Part shown: positions 25,921-34,132 of the stretch, piece after piece | Layout: every line of letters starts with the position of its first letter | Position numbering within the stretch: the first letter of the stretch is position 1 | Assembly: GCF_000785535.1 (NCBI RefSeq) | Contig: NZ_CP007595.1 | Location: forward strand, 3,184,439 to 3,248,438 | Direction: 5' to 3' | Length of the DNA: 64,000 nt | Source of the DNA: Arthrobacter sp. PAMC 25486 | Lineage (GTDB): Bacteria > Actinomycetota > Actinomycetes > Actinomycetales > Micrococcaceae | Notes under the pieces: generated by a model | The model's input: only the letters and a program-made list of their open reading frames with translations | The model's database searches: none | What the model was told of the DNA's origin: nothing | Position numbers and translations under genes: made by a program

Positions 25921-26937
25921 ATGAAGAACGGTAAAATTGGAATTCGCGACGTCGCGGCCCATGCGGGGGTGTCGGTTGGCACCGTCTCCAACGTTCTTAA
26001 CCATCCTGACGGGGTGACGAAACGCAACTTGTCTAACGTCTTGCAGTCCATGGAAGAGTTGGGCTTCGTTCGCAACGACCTCGCCCGCCAACTCCGGATG
26101 GGGGGTGGCACCACCATAGGGCTGGTGGTGCTCAATATTTCCAACCCTTTTTTCTCCGATCTGGCCCACGCCCTAGAAGAAGAAGCTGAACGGAGCGGGC
26201 ACACCGTCATCATCGGCTCGAGCGACCAAAACCCGGAACGCGAAGGCCGGTACATTGACCTCTTTGAAGAACAACGCGTCCGGGGCATGCTCATCGCGCC
26301 GCTCGAGGGCGAGACCGCGCGGCTGACGCGGCTGAGCTCCCGAGGCATGCCTGTGGTCCTGTTTGACAGCTCAGCAGATCCGAAGCACTTCTGCTCTGTC
26401 ACCCTTGACGGAGCGGCCGGTGGTCACATGGCCATGGCGCACTTGATAGCGACGGGGCGCCGTCGTGTAGTTTTTGCCGGTGGACCAATATCCCAGGTTG
26501 CCGAACGTCTCACCGGAGTGAGCCGTGCGGCCCAGGAAAATGATGGAGTCTCACTTTCCTTGATGGAGACTCGCGACCTGACGGTGGCCGAAGGGCGTGC
26601 GGTCGGAGACAAGATTGCGGCTCTGCCAGCAGACTCCAGACCCGACGCCGTTTTCGCAGCCAATGACTTGTTGGCGGTGGGTATTTTGCAGTCGCTCATC
26701 ATGGCTCCGGATATTCGGGTTCCAGAAGACATTGCCTTAATTGGCTATGACGACATTGATTTTGCCGAATCGACTATGGTGCCCTTATCCACTATTCGGC
26801 AGCCACTGGAACTCATTGCACGAGAAGCATTGCGACTGTTGCAGGAGGAGTCCGATCCCGCGTCGGGCCACGTGCACGCCCGTCATCAGTTCCTGCCAGA
26901 ACTGGTCGTGCGCGAAAGCACCAGACCGCAGGGGTAG
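25921..26937 (+). CDS. LacI-family transcriptional regulator (first copy)
   Basis: A 338-residue repressor-type regulator. The LacI helix-turn-helix and hinge are at the N-terminus (IGIRDVAAHAGVSVGTVSNVLNHP, about residues 5-28), followed by a periplasmic-binding-like sensor domain with GLVVLNISNPFF and the conserved AVFAANDLLAVGILQSL and ALIGYDDIDFAESTMVPLSTIRQP segments near the end. Many LacI regulators bind the pathway sugar and release DNA. It is divergent from the second rhamnosidase and has the shared operator in its promoter region, so autoregulation and control of the GH78-MFS operon are likely. The ATG at 25921 has GAAGG upstream. It is a close paralogue of the second LacI gene, with nearly the same recognition helix. 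Confidence 0.93.
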   Translation: MKNGKIGIRDVAAHAGVSVGTVSNVLNHPDGVTKRNLSNVLQSMEELGFVRNDLARQLRMGGGTTIGLVVLNISNPFFSDLAHALEEEAERSGHTVIIGSSDQNPEREGRYIDLFEEQRVRGMLIAPLEGETARLTRLSSRGMPVVLFDSSADPKHFCSVTLDGAAGGHMAMAHLIATGRRRVVFAGGPISQVAERLTGVSRAAQENDGVSLSLMETRDLTVAEGRAVGDKIAALPADSRPDAVFAANDLLAVGILQSLIMAPDIRVPEDIALIGYDDIDFAESTMVPLSTIRQPLELIAREALRLLQEESDPASGHVHARHQFLPELVVRESTRPQG

Positions 26938-27560
26938 GCCTTCCTCATCGCCATGTCCCCTGTGCTCTATGCCAAACGAATGAAGGGGTACCTCATATCA
27001 AAATGTGCGGCTGAAGTGTTCGCCCTTCGATCATTCGTAGAAGTCGATTGAATAGAGCTTGGTGCTTTATGGGTCGTGTGGGTTTACCCGAAGACCTTGC
27101 TAAGAATGGCAAGGAAGATCAGACAGTTTGGAACCAGGTATTCGATTACGCGGGCTGGCGCGAAGTGGCTTTCGGAAGGACGATCTGAACAGTCGGTTGA
27201 AGCGATCGACACACTCCACAGAAGATCCATCGCGGGAACCCTTGAACCAGGCGCGGCCGCAGTTACTGCCCTGGCCGACAGGTGTCGCAGCCCGGGCCAG
27301 GTCGCCTGGGACGTCAAAGTTCCCCGCCTGACCATCGATGAGGTGCGCCAACGCGTGCTTTCGCTCTTGGGGTGTGTCAACGTCGTCAAACCAGGTGACG
27401 AAGACATCGATGAAGCGGTGCGGCGCTGGGCATCATCTGGCCAGTGCTCGTGGTCGTCACCGGCGGTGTGGTCGGACTTGCTCCCGGTGGTGTTCCGCAT
27501 TTGGGGTTCCTGCGGTTGCGCCGGAGATCGGCTGGGTAGCCGGCTTCTACGCCCTCTATG
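26938..27560. other. Gene-poor stretch between the two lacI genes
   Basis: About 620 bases with overlapping long open frames on both strands but no ribosome-binding site, no recognisable protein and poor codon character. Together with the following transposase remnant it looks like debris of insertion events. A minus-strand segment with FVTWFDDVDTPQERKHAL (about 27420-27360) might be another transposase scrap, but I cannot place it. Confidence 0.4.
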
Positions 27561-27700
27561 TGGGTGCGTGGATGGCTTTGAAGAGGTTCTTCCAGGCTTC
27601 TGGCAGGTGGAGGCGTATTCGCCGGGCACTGGGGACGAGGTGGGCCGGGATGTTGATGAGTCTTGGTCCGAGACCACACATGAACTTTCTCGTGGAGCTA
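27561..27700 (-). pseudogene. IS1380-family transposase C-terminal remnant
   Basis: The minus-strand frame from about 27700 to 27561 reads LINIPAHLVPSARRIRL followed by HLPEAWKNLFKAIHAPT and a stop. This pattern (a two-residue lead, then NIPA, SARR, LHLP, W, LF) matches the extreme C-terminus of IS1380-family transposases as I know them. The rest of the transposase is missing, and the 5' side abuts the end of the second lacI gene. It indicates an old insertion and deletion here. Confidence 0.5.
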
Positions 27701-28717
27701 TCTGCCCGTGTTGCCTGCGGTGCTTTCCCTGATGACCAATTCCGGCTTGAAAACTATGGAGCGCGGTGGAGCGCTTGGGTCACCTAGTTGCTCTGTGAGG
27801 AGTTCCACTGCGGTCCTGCCAATGAGCGCAGTAGGCTGTCGGATGGAGCTCAGTGGCACCACCGCAGAGGCGGCGAAATCGATGTCGTCGTAGCCAACCA
27901 GGGCCACATCCTGCGGGATCCGCAAGGTGTGCAACACCGTCAATGACTGCATGACGCCCAGTGCGAGCAGGTCATTGGCGCAAAACAGCCCGTCGGGCAA
28001 GAGGCTGCGCTCTCGTTCTACGAGGGAGTCTCCAATGCCGCGACCGGCCAGAACCGTCAGGTCTGCTGCCTGCAGAACCTCCAGTGTGGCGCCGGGAACT
28101 TCCGTCACCGCGCGCATGGCACCCGAGAGCCGATCCGTTACCTGGTGAAACTGCTGAGGTCCCGCGACGAAGGCAATCTTGCGCCGGCCGATATCCAGCA
28201 AGTGTTTTGTTGCCATATAGCCGCCAGAGACGTCATCGACAGACACGGAGCTGAATTCACCCTCACTTGACGGGCTGTCCACGAGGACGACCTTGGTCCC
28301 GCGTGCTGTGAGCGCTGCCAGGCGCTTGGAGTTCTCTGTGACCGGGGAAATGAGCACACCTTGGACCCGCTGCTCCTCAAAGAGATCGATGTAGTGCAAC
28401 TCCCGCCTGGCGTCGTGGCCGCTGTTTCCAAGGACGACGGCGCTGCCTCCTTCCGCCGCGGCGTCTTCTGCTGCGCGTGCAACGGAAGAAAAGAATGGGT
28501 TGCCAATGTCCAGGACCACCAGGCCAATAGTGCGGCTGTGCCCGGCCCTTAGCTGGCGGGCCACGTCATTGCGGACAAAACCCAGTTCGGCAATGGACGT
28601 CTGGACCCGGTCCCGTGTTTTTGAGGCAACCCGTTCCGGATAGTTCAGGACATTTGACACCGTGCCCACGGCCACGCCTGCATGGTTGGCAACGTCCTTG
28701 ATGCTTGCAGCCCGCAT
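27698..28717 (-). CDS. LacI-family transcriptional regulator (second copy), likely rhamnose regulator
   Basis: A 339-residue LacI regulator. The DNA-binding part is IKDVANHAGVAVGTVSNVLNYP (about residues 6-27), followed by GLVVLDIGNPFFSSVARAAE, IDLFEEQRVQGVLISP and the late CANDLLALGVMQSL and GYDDIDFAASAVVPLSSIRQP segments. The recognition helix VGTVSNVLN is shared with the first copy, so both may read the same operator. It is divergent from the rhamnose gene cluster with a strong operator between them. The start at 28717 gives the canonical N-terminus, with GGAGGGG just upstream. Its 3' end touches the IS1380 remnant. Confidence 0.93.
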   Translation of the reverse strand: MRAASIKDVANHAGVAVGTVSNVLNYPERVASKTRDRVQTSIAELGFVRNDVARQLRAGHSRTIGLVVLDIGNPFFSSVARAAEDAAAEGGSAVVLGNSGHDARRELHYIDLFEEQRVQGVLISPVTENSKRLAALTARGTKVVLVDSPSSEGEFSSVSVDDVSGGYMATKHLLDIGRRKIAFVAGPQQFHQVTDRLSGAMRAVTEVPGATLEVLQAADLTVLAGRGIGDSLVERERSLLPDGLFCANDLLALGVMQSLTVLHTLRIPQDVALVGYDDIDFAASAVVPLSSIRQPTALIGRTAVELLTEQLGDPSAPPRSIVFKPELVIRESTAGNTGR

Positions 28718-28773
28718 GAAACCCCTCCACTGTGGTGCCAGCCGATTGCAGCCGTCACAATGGTGGGCATCGG

Positions 28774-28827
28774 TTGACATTGATTTGCTATCAAGTGTAC
28801 GTTGAAACGTAATAATGAATCGTTTCA
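28774..28827 (+). promoter_or_regulatory. Promoter and LacI-type operator of the rhamnose catabolic operon
   Basis: TTGACA (28774-28779) and TACGTT (28798-28803) are separated by 18 bases and form a good promoter. Directly downstream lies TGAATCGTTTCA (28816-28827), an almost perfect LacI-type palindrome. TGAAACGT at 28803-28810 is an additional half-site. The layout fits repression by blocking RNA polymerase, relieved by the pathway inducer. Confidence 0.8.
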
Positions 28828-28843
28828 AAGATGAGGTTCTGCA

Positions 28844-29203
28844 ATGCGCGTTTGTTTTCGGTCCGCGGTGGACCCCAGCCGCCTCCAGGCCTACAAGGAA
28901 GCCCACGCAAAAGTGTGGCCCGAGATGCTCCGGGCACTCAAGGCTGCCGGCTGGAATGACTACACACTGCACCTGGGCGAGGACGGGCTCCTGATCGGCA
29001 TTGTTGAGTGCAACGACCTCGACGCGGCAAGGGCCCGCATGGCGTTGACAGAAGTCAACGGCAGGTGGCAGGCCGAAATGGCCAAGCTCTTCACGCCGTC
29101 GGAATCCAACCCCGACGAAAGATTCATTGTCCTCGACGAAGTTTTCAGTCTTGAAGAACAGTTGGCTGCTGCCAGCAACAACAACGAAGGATGCGCAAAA
29201 TGA
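28844..29203 (+). CDS. rhaM: L-rhamnose mutarotase
   Basis: A 119-residue protein of the RhaM (DUF718) family, which interconverts alpha and beta anomers of L-rhamnose in the cytoplasm so that the isomerase gets its preferred anomer. Visible family features are the N-terminal RLQAYKEAHAKVWPEM with the catalytic histidine, the central NDYTLHLGEDGLLIGIVE and a late W (RWQAEMAKLF). Length is slightly over the usual 104-110 residues because of a C-terminal tail. GAGG precedes the ATG. The stop overlaps the start of rhaI. It is the first gene of the rhamnose operon. Confidence 0.93.
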   Translation: MRVCFRSAVDPSRLQAYKEAHAKVWPEMLRALKAAGWNDYTLHLGEDGLLIGIVECNDLDAARARMALTEVNGRWQAEMAKLFTPSESNPDERFIVLDEVFSLEEQLAAASNNNEGCAK

Positions 29204-30366
29204 ATGACATGGCAGCGGCCCTGGGCCGCTTGGACGACCTGGCCATTGAGGTCCCTTCGTGGGCTTACGGCAACTCCGGCACCCGCTTCAAGGTGTTTGG
29301 CACACCCGGCACGCCCCGCACGGTGCACGAAAAGATCGCCGATGCCGCGCAGGTGCACAAGCTAACGGGCCTGGCACCGTTGGTCTCACTGCACATCCCG
29401 TGGGACAAGGTAGAGGACTATGACGCGCTGAACGCTTACGCCGCAGAGCACGGCGTCGGCCTGGGCACCATCAACTCCAACACCTTCCAGGACGACATCT
29501 ACAAGTTCGGCTCCCTGACCCACGTGGACGCAGCTGTCCGCCGCCAGGCAATCGACCACCACTTTGAGTGCATCGATGTCATGGACGCCACCGGCTCCCG
29601 CGACCTGAAGATCTGGCTCGCCGACGGCACCAACTACCCCGGCCAGGGCGACATGCGCGGCCGCCAGGACCGCCTCGCCGAGTCGCTGCAGGAGATCTAC
29701 GCCCGCCTCGACGAGAACCAGCGCATGGTCCTGGAATACAAGTTCTTCGAGCCGGCTTTCTACCACATGGACGTCCCGGACTGGGGCACCTCCTACGCCC
29801 AGACCCTCGCCCTCGGCGAGAAGGCGCTGGTCTGCCTCGACACCGGCCACCACGCCCCCGGCACCAACATTGAGTTCATCGTGGCCCAGCTGCTGCGCCT
29901 GGGCAAGCTCGGTTCCTTCGACTTCAACTCGCGCTTCTACGCCGACGATGACCTGATCGTTGGTGCGGCAGATCCGTACCAGCTGTTCCGCATCATGTAC
30001 GAGGTCATCCGCGGCGACGGCCTCGGCGCCGACTCCGGCGTGGCCCTCATGCTCGACCAGTGCCACAACCTGGAAGAGAAGATCCCCGGCCAGATCCGCT
30101 CCGTGCTGAACGTGCAGGAAATGACGGCCCGTGCCCTCCTCGTGGACCGCGCAGCCCTCACCGAAGCGCAAAACGCCGGCGACGTCCTCGGCGCGAACGA
30201 CATCTTCTCCAACGCCTTCTACACCGACGTCCGCCCGGTCCTCGCCGAATGGCGCGAATCCCGCGGCCTGCCCGCGGACCCACTGGCCGCCTTTGCCGCG
30301 AGCGGCTACCAGAAGCAAATCAATGACGAGCGCGTGGGCGGAACCCAGGCCGGATGGGGCGCATAA
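29200..30366 (+). CDS. rhaI: L-rhamnose isomerase (RhaI type)
   Basis: A 388-residue isomerase converting L-rhamnose to L-rhamnulose. It belongs to the xylose-isomerase-like TIM-barrel type found in actinobacteria, Rhizobium and Pseudomonas, not the larger E. coli RhaA type. Probable metal-binding parts include VLEYKFFEPAFYHMDVPDWG (about residues 180-199) and CLDTGHHAPGTN (about 213-224), with SFDFNSRFYADDDL (about 243-256) further on. The ATG at 29200 overlaps the rhaM stop (ATGA) and has GAAGGA upstream; an ATG at 29191 is less well placed. Confidence 0.93.
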   Translation: MNDMAAALGRLDDLAIEVPSWAYGNSGTRFKVFGTPGTPRTVHEKIADAAQVHKLTGLAPLVSLHIPWDKVEDYDALNAYAAEHGVGLGTINSNTFQDDIYKFGSLTHVDAAVRRQAIDHHFECIDVMDATGSRDLKIWLADGTNYPGQGDMRGRQDRLAESLQEIYARLDENQRMVLEYKFFEPAFYHMDVPDWGTSYAQTLALGEKALVCLDTGHHAPGTNIEFIVAQLLRLGKLGSFDFNSRFYADDDLIVGAADPYQLFRIMYEVIRGDGLGADSGVALMLDQCHNLEEKIPGQIRSVLNVQEMTARALLVDRAALTEAQNAGDVLGANDIFSNAFYTDVRPVLAEWRESRGLPADPLAAFAASGYQKQINDERVGGTQAGWGA

Positions 30367-30368
30367 CC

Positions 30369-32468
30369 ATGAGCGAGCAAAGCAACATGACTGATACACC
30401 AAGCACGACGGCGGCACCCGCCACCGCGCAGGCCGGCACCGACACAGTGGCTGAGTTGATCTCCCGCTCCAACCGGTTGGGTGCGGACAAGCGCAACACC
30501 AACTACGCTGGCGGCAACACCTCCGCGAAGGGCACCGCCAAGGACCCGGTGACCGGGGAAGACGTGGAACTGCTGTGGGTCAAGGGCTCCGGCGGGGACC
30601 TCGGCACCCTTGAGGAATCAGGCCTGGCCGTGCTGCGCCTGGACCGCATGCGCGCCCTGGTCAACACCTACCCGGGCGTTGAGCGTGAAGATGAAATGGT
30701 CGCCGCCTTTGACTATTGCCTGCACGGCAAGGGCGGTGCGGCGCCGTCGATCGACACTGCCATGCACGGCTTCATCGACGCCGCCCACGTTGACCACCTG
30801 CACCCGGACTCCGGCATCGCCATCGCCACGGCGGCCGACGGCGAGGAACTGACCGGCAAGATCTTCGGCAACAAGGTTGCCTGGGTGCCGTGGCGCCGCC
30901 CCGGCTTCCAGCTGGGCCTGGACATTGCCGCGATCAAGGACAACAACCCCGGCGCGGTCGGCACCATCCTCGGCGGCCACGGCATCACCGCCTGGGGCGC
31001 CACCAGCGAAGAGGCGGAAGCCAATTCGCTGTGGATCATTGAAACGGCCGAGGCCTACATCAACGCCAACTCCTGCAAGGATCCGTTCGGTGCGGCACTG
31101 CCCGGCTACGGCGCCCTGTCCGAGGGGGAGCGCCGCGCCAAGGCAGCAGCCCTGGCCCCGACGATCCGCGGACTCGCCTCCACGGACAAGGCCGCCGTTG
31201 GCCACTTCAACGACGACGCCGCCGTGCTGGACTTCCTCGCCTCGGCCGAACATCCGCGCCTGGGAGCCCTGGGCACCAGCTGCCCTGACCACTTCCTGCG
31301 CACCAAGGTCACCCCGCTCGTCCTGGATCTGCCGGCAGATGCCTCGATCGAAGACTCCATTGCACGCCTGAAGGAGCTTCACGCCGAATACCGCACGGAC
31401 TACGCGGCCTACTATGAGCGCAATGCGGTTGAGGATTCCCCGGCCATGCGCGGCGCTGACCCGGCCATTGTGCTGGTGCCGGGCGTTGGCATGTTCTCCT
31501 ACGGCGCGAACAAGCAGACCGCACGGGTTGCCGGGGAGTTCTACCTCAACGCCATCAACGTCATGCGCGGCGCCGAGGCGCTCTCCACCTACGCACCCAT
31601 CGACGAGGCGGAGAAGTTCCGCATCGAATACTGGGCGTTGGAAGAGGCCAAGCTGGCCCGTATGCCCAAGCCCAAATCCCACGCCACCCGCATCGCTTTG
31701 GTGACCGGTGCGGCGTCGGGCATTGGCAAGGCCATCGCCACCCGGCTGGCCGCCGAAGGTGCCTGCATTGTGATTGCCGACCTGAACTTGGAGGCGGCCC
31801 AGGCCGTCGCCCTGGAACTGGGTGGGCCAGACGTGGCCATTGGCATCCAGGCTGACGTCACCGACGAATCTGCTGTGCGTGCCGCCGTTGACGCAGCCGT
31901 GCTGGCATTCGGCGGACTGGATTTGGTGGTGAACAACGCCGGGCTGTCCATCTCCAAGCCGCTGCTGGAAACCACCGAGAAAGACTGGGACCTGCAGCAC
32001 GACGTCATGGCCAAGGGCTCGTTCCTCGTGTCAAAGGCCGCTGCAAAGGTGCTCATCGAACAGGACATGGGCGGGGACATCATCTACATCTCCTCCAAGA
32101 ACTCCGTGTTTGCCGGCCCCAACAACATCGCGTACTCTGCCACGAAGGCGGACCAGGCCCATCAGGTGCGCCTGCTCGCCGCCGAACTGGGCGAATACGG
32201 CGTCCGCGTGAACGGCATCAACCCCGACGGCGTGGTCCGCGGCTCCGGCATCTTCGCCGGCGGCTGGGGTGCCAAGCGCGCTGCCGTGTACGGCGTGGAT
32301 GAGGAAAAGCTGGGCGAATACTACGCCCAGCGCACACTGCTCAAGCGCGAGGTGCTGCCGGAGAACGTGGCCAACGCCGCCGCCGTGCTCACCTCCGCCG
32401 AGCTGTCGCACACCACGGGCCTGCACATCCCCGTCGACGCCGGCGTGGCAGCGGCCTTCCTGCGATGA
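30369..32468 (+). CDS. Bifunctional L-rhamnulose-1-phosphate aldolase / L-lactaldehyde dehydrogenase (RhaEW type)
   Basis: A fusion protein of about 699 residues. The N-terminal 430 or so residues form a class II aldolase domain (metal-site segment HVDHLHPDSGIAIA, GHGITAWG, and IVLVPGVGMFSYG near its end). The C-terminal 260 residues are a short-chain dehydrogenase with RIALVTGAASGIGKAIA and the catalytic YSATK. The pair splits rhamnulose-1-phosphate into dihydroxyacetone phosphate and L-lactaldehyde and then oxidises the aldehyde to lactate. This fusion is the known actinobacterial and Bacillus solution (RhaEW). The start at 30369 is chosen; 30354 and 30387 are possible. Its stop overlaps the rhaB start. 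Confidence 0.9.
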   Translation: MSEQSNMTDTPSTTAAPATAQAGTDTVAELISRSNRLGADKRNTNYAGGNTSAKGTAKDPVTGEDVELLWVKGSGGDLGTLEESGLAVLRLDRMRALVNTYPGVEREDEMVAAFDYCLHGKGGAAPSIDTAMHGFIDAAHVDHLHPDSGIAIATAADGEELTGKIFGNKVAWVPWRRPGFQLGLDIAAIKDNNPGAVGTILGGHGITAWGATSEEAEANSLWIIETAEAYINANSCKDPFGAALPGYGALSEGERRAKAAALAPTIRGLASTDKAAVGHFNDDAAVLDFLASAEHPRLGALGTSCPDHFLRTKVTPLVLDLPADASIEDSIARLKELHAEYRTDYAAYYERNAVEDSPAMRGADPAIVLVPGVGMFSYGANKQTARVAGEFYLNAINVMRGAEALSTYAPIDEAEKFRIEYWALEEAKLARMPKPKSHATRIALVTGAASGIGKAIATRLAAEGACIVIADLNLEAAQAVALELGGPDVAIGIQADVTDESAVRAAVDAAVLAFGGLDLVVNNAGLSISKPLLETTEKDWDLQHDVMAKGSFLVSKAAAKVLIEQDMGGDIIYISSKNSVFAGPNNIAYSATKADQAHQVRLLAAELGEYGVRVNGINPDGVVRGSGIFAGGWGAKRAAVYGVDEEKLGEYYAQRTLLKREVLPENVANAAAVLTSAELSHTTGLHIPVDAGVAAAFLR

Positions 32469-33952
32469 CAGCTGCTCCTGCCGTACCTGGTGCGGCACTG
32501 TTTACCGCCGTCGACATTGGCGCGTCCTCCGGGCGCGTCATCGTCGGCGGCGTCGGGGGAGGCGCGGCCGAACTGCACGTGGTGCACCGCTTTCCGAATG
32601 GCGTGGTGGACCGTGTTGGTGCCTTGCACTGGGACTTCGATGCACTGTTCGCCGAAGTGCTCACCGGTCTGCGGGCCGCCGCCGACCACGCGGCGGCCGT
32701 TGGTGGGGTGATCGCCAGCATCGGCATCGACACCTGGGCCGTTGACTATGGCCTCGTTGATGCCGCCGGCGAGCTGGCCGGGCCGCCCTTCAGCTACCGC
32801 GACGGCCGAGGCCCCCGGGCAGTGGCCGGCGTGCACGAACGCATCGGCCCGGAACGGTTGTATGAAACCACGGGCCTGCAGCACCTGCCGTTCAACACGA
32901 TCTTCCAGTTGGCTGCTGAACAGGCGCCGGGCTTGGCCGGACACCAGGCCCTGCTGATCCCCGACCTCATCGCCTTCAAGCTCACCGGCAGCCGCCGCAC
33001 CGAGTCCACGAATGCCTCCACCACGGGCCTGTACGACGCCGTGGCGGGGGAGTGGGCCACCGAATTCCTGGCCGCCCTGGACCTGCCGGTCGAGCTCTTC
33101 CCGCCGCTCATTGAACCGGGGGAAACCATCGGCACGCTGCTGCCTGCGGTTGCCGCGCGAACCGGGTTGCCGGCAGCCACCCAGGTGGTGGCCGTCGGCT
33201 CGCACGACACCGCATCCGCAGTGGCAGCCGTCCCCGCGAGGGGCCCCAAATTTGCCTACATTTCCTCCGGCACCTGGTCGCTGGTGGGCGTGGAGCTGGA
33301 TGCTCCGGTCCTGACGGAGGCCAGCCGGACGGCGAATTTCACCAACGAGCGCGGCGTGGACGGCACCACCCGCTACCTGCGCAACGTAGGCGGCCTGTGG
33401 CTGCTCAGCGAGTCGATCCGGGCGTGGGAACAGGAAACGCACGACGCCGGGTCCCCGGCATCCGCGCCCGCAGCACTTGCGCCGCCCCTCCCGGGGCTGC
33501 TGGCTGCCGCGGCTGCCGAACCGGCCGGTGGTCCGCTGATCGACGTGGATTCCGCGGACTTCATCGCCCCCGGAAACATGCCCGAACGCATCAGGGCCGC
33601 CGTCAACGCAACGGGAGTGACACTGGAAACCCGGCCAGCCGCCGTCGTGCGTTGCATTCTGGACAGTCTCGCCGCATCCTACGCGACGACTGTCCGTCAG
33701 GCGGGCCGGCTCTCAGGTAAGCCTGTGGACGTCATCCACATTGTGGGCGGCGGATCCCAAAACGAGCTGCTGTGCCAGCTCACGGCCAACGCAACGGGCC
33801 TGCCCGTCGTGGCCGGACCCGTGGAGGCCACGGCGCTCGGCAACGTCCTGATCCAGGCACGGGCGGCAGGGGCGGCGCCCACCGCGCTGCCGGATTTGCG
33901 GGCGATCGTCGCCACCAGCCACCCCGGAACCAGGTACGTTCCGCAGTCCTGA
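32465..33952 (+). CDS. rhaB: Rhamnulokinase
   Basis: A 495-residue FGGY-family kinase that phosphorylates L-rhamnulose at O1. The N-terminal phosphate loop AVDIGASSGRVIVG (about residues 15-28), the substrate region IGIDTWAVDYGLVD (about 86-99), the SHDTAS segment (about 244-249) with FAYISSGTWSLVG (about 261-273) and the late VIHIVGGGSQNELLCQL all fit RhaB. The ATG overlaps the stop of the aldolase-dehydrogenase gene (ATGA). It completes a mutarotase, isomerase, kinase, aldolase and lactaldehyde dehydrogenase pathway in one operon. A 20-bp inverted repeat follows the gene. Confidence 0.93.
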   Translation: MTAAPAVPGAALFTAVDIGASSGRVIVGGVGGGAAELHVVHRFPNGVVDRVGALHWDFDALFAEVLTGLRAAADHAAAVGGVIASIGIDTWAVDYGLVDAAGELAGPPFSYRDGRGPRAVAGVHERIGPERLYETTGLQHLPFNTIFQLAAEQAPGLAGHQALLIPDLIAFKLTGSRRTESTNASTTGLYDAVAGEWATEFLAALDLPVELFPPLIEPGETIGTLLPAVAARTGLPAATQVVAVGSHDTASAVAAVPARGPKFAYISSGTWSLVGVELDAPVLTEASRTANFTNERGVDGTTRYLRNVGGLWLLSESIRAWEQETHDAGSPASAPAALAPPLPGLLAAAAAEPAGGPLIDVDSADFIAPGNMPERIRAAVNATGVTLETRPAAVVRCILDSLAASYATTVRQAGRLSGKPVDVIHIVGGGSQNELLCQLTANATGLPVVAGPVEATALGNVLIQARAAGAAPTALPDLRAIVATSHPGTRYVPQS

Positions 33953-33966
33953 GCCCATCCGCAGTG

Positions 33967-34026
33967 ACCCGCAGAAAACGACGAAATACACGCCGAAACC
34001 GTGAATTTTCGCCGTATTCTGCGGGT
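33967..34026. terminator. Inverted repeat after the rhamnose operon
   Basis: A 20-bp inverted repeat with two mismatches (33967-33986 with 34007-34026, arm beginning ACCCGCAGAA) and a 20-base loop sits 15 bases after the rhaB stop and probably terminates the operon. Confidence 0.65.
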
Positions 34027-34132
34027 TGGTTGTTTAAATACAGGGGCCTGCAGTTTGGGGGAATGTGCAAACAAGATTATGTTGGGAATAGCGCCGGCAG
34101 CGAGCCGGCTTTTCGCGCGAGGAGTGTGAACC

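Noticed and set aside
27076..27732. A 218-codon plus-strand frame, with overlapping minus-strand frames, between the lacI genes
   Set aside because: No ribosome-binding site or recognisable fold. One minus-strand frame across the same bases shows an IS1380-like transposase ending, so the open frames are probably incidental.
30618..32000. A 460-codon minus-strand frame inside the aldolase-dehydrogenase gene
   Set aside because: It is the shadow of strongly biased third-position G/C in a gene with unmistakable domains.
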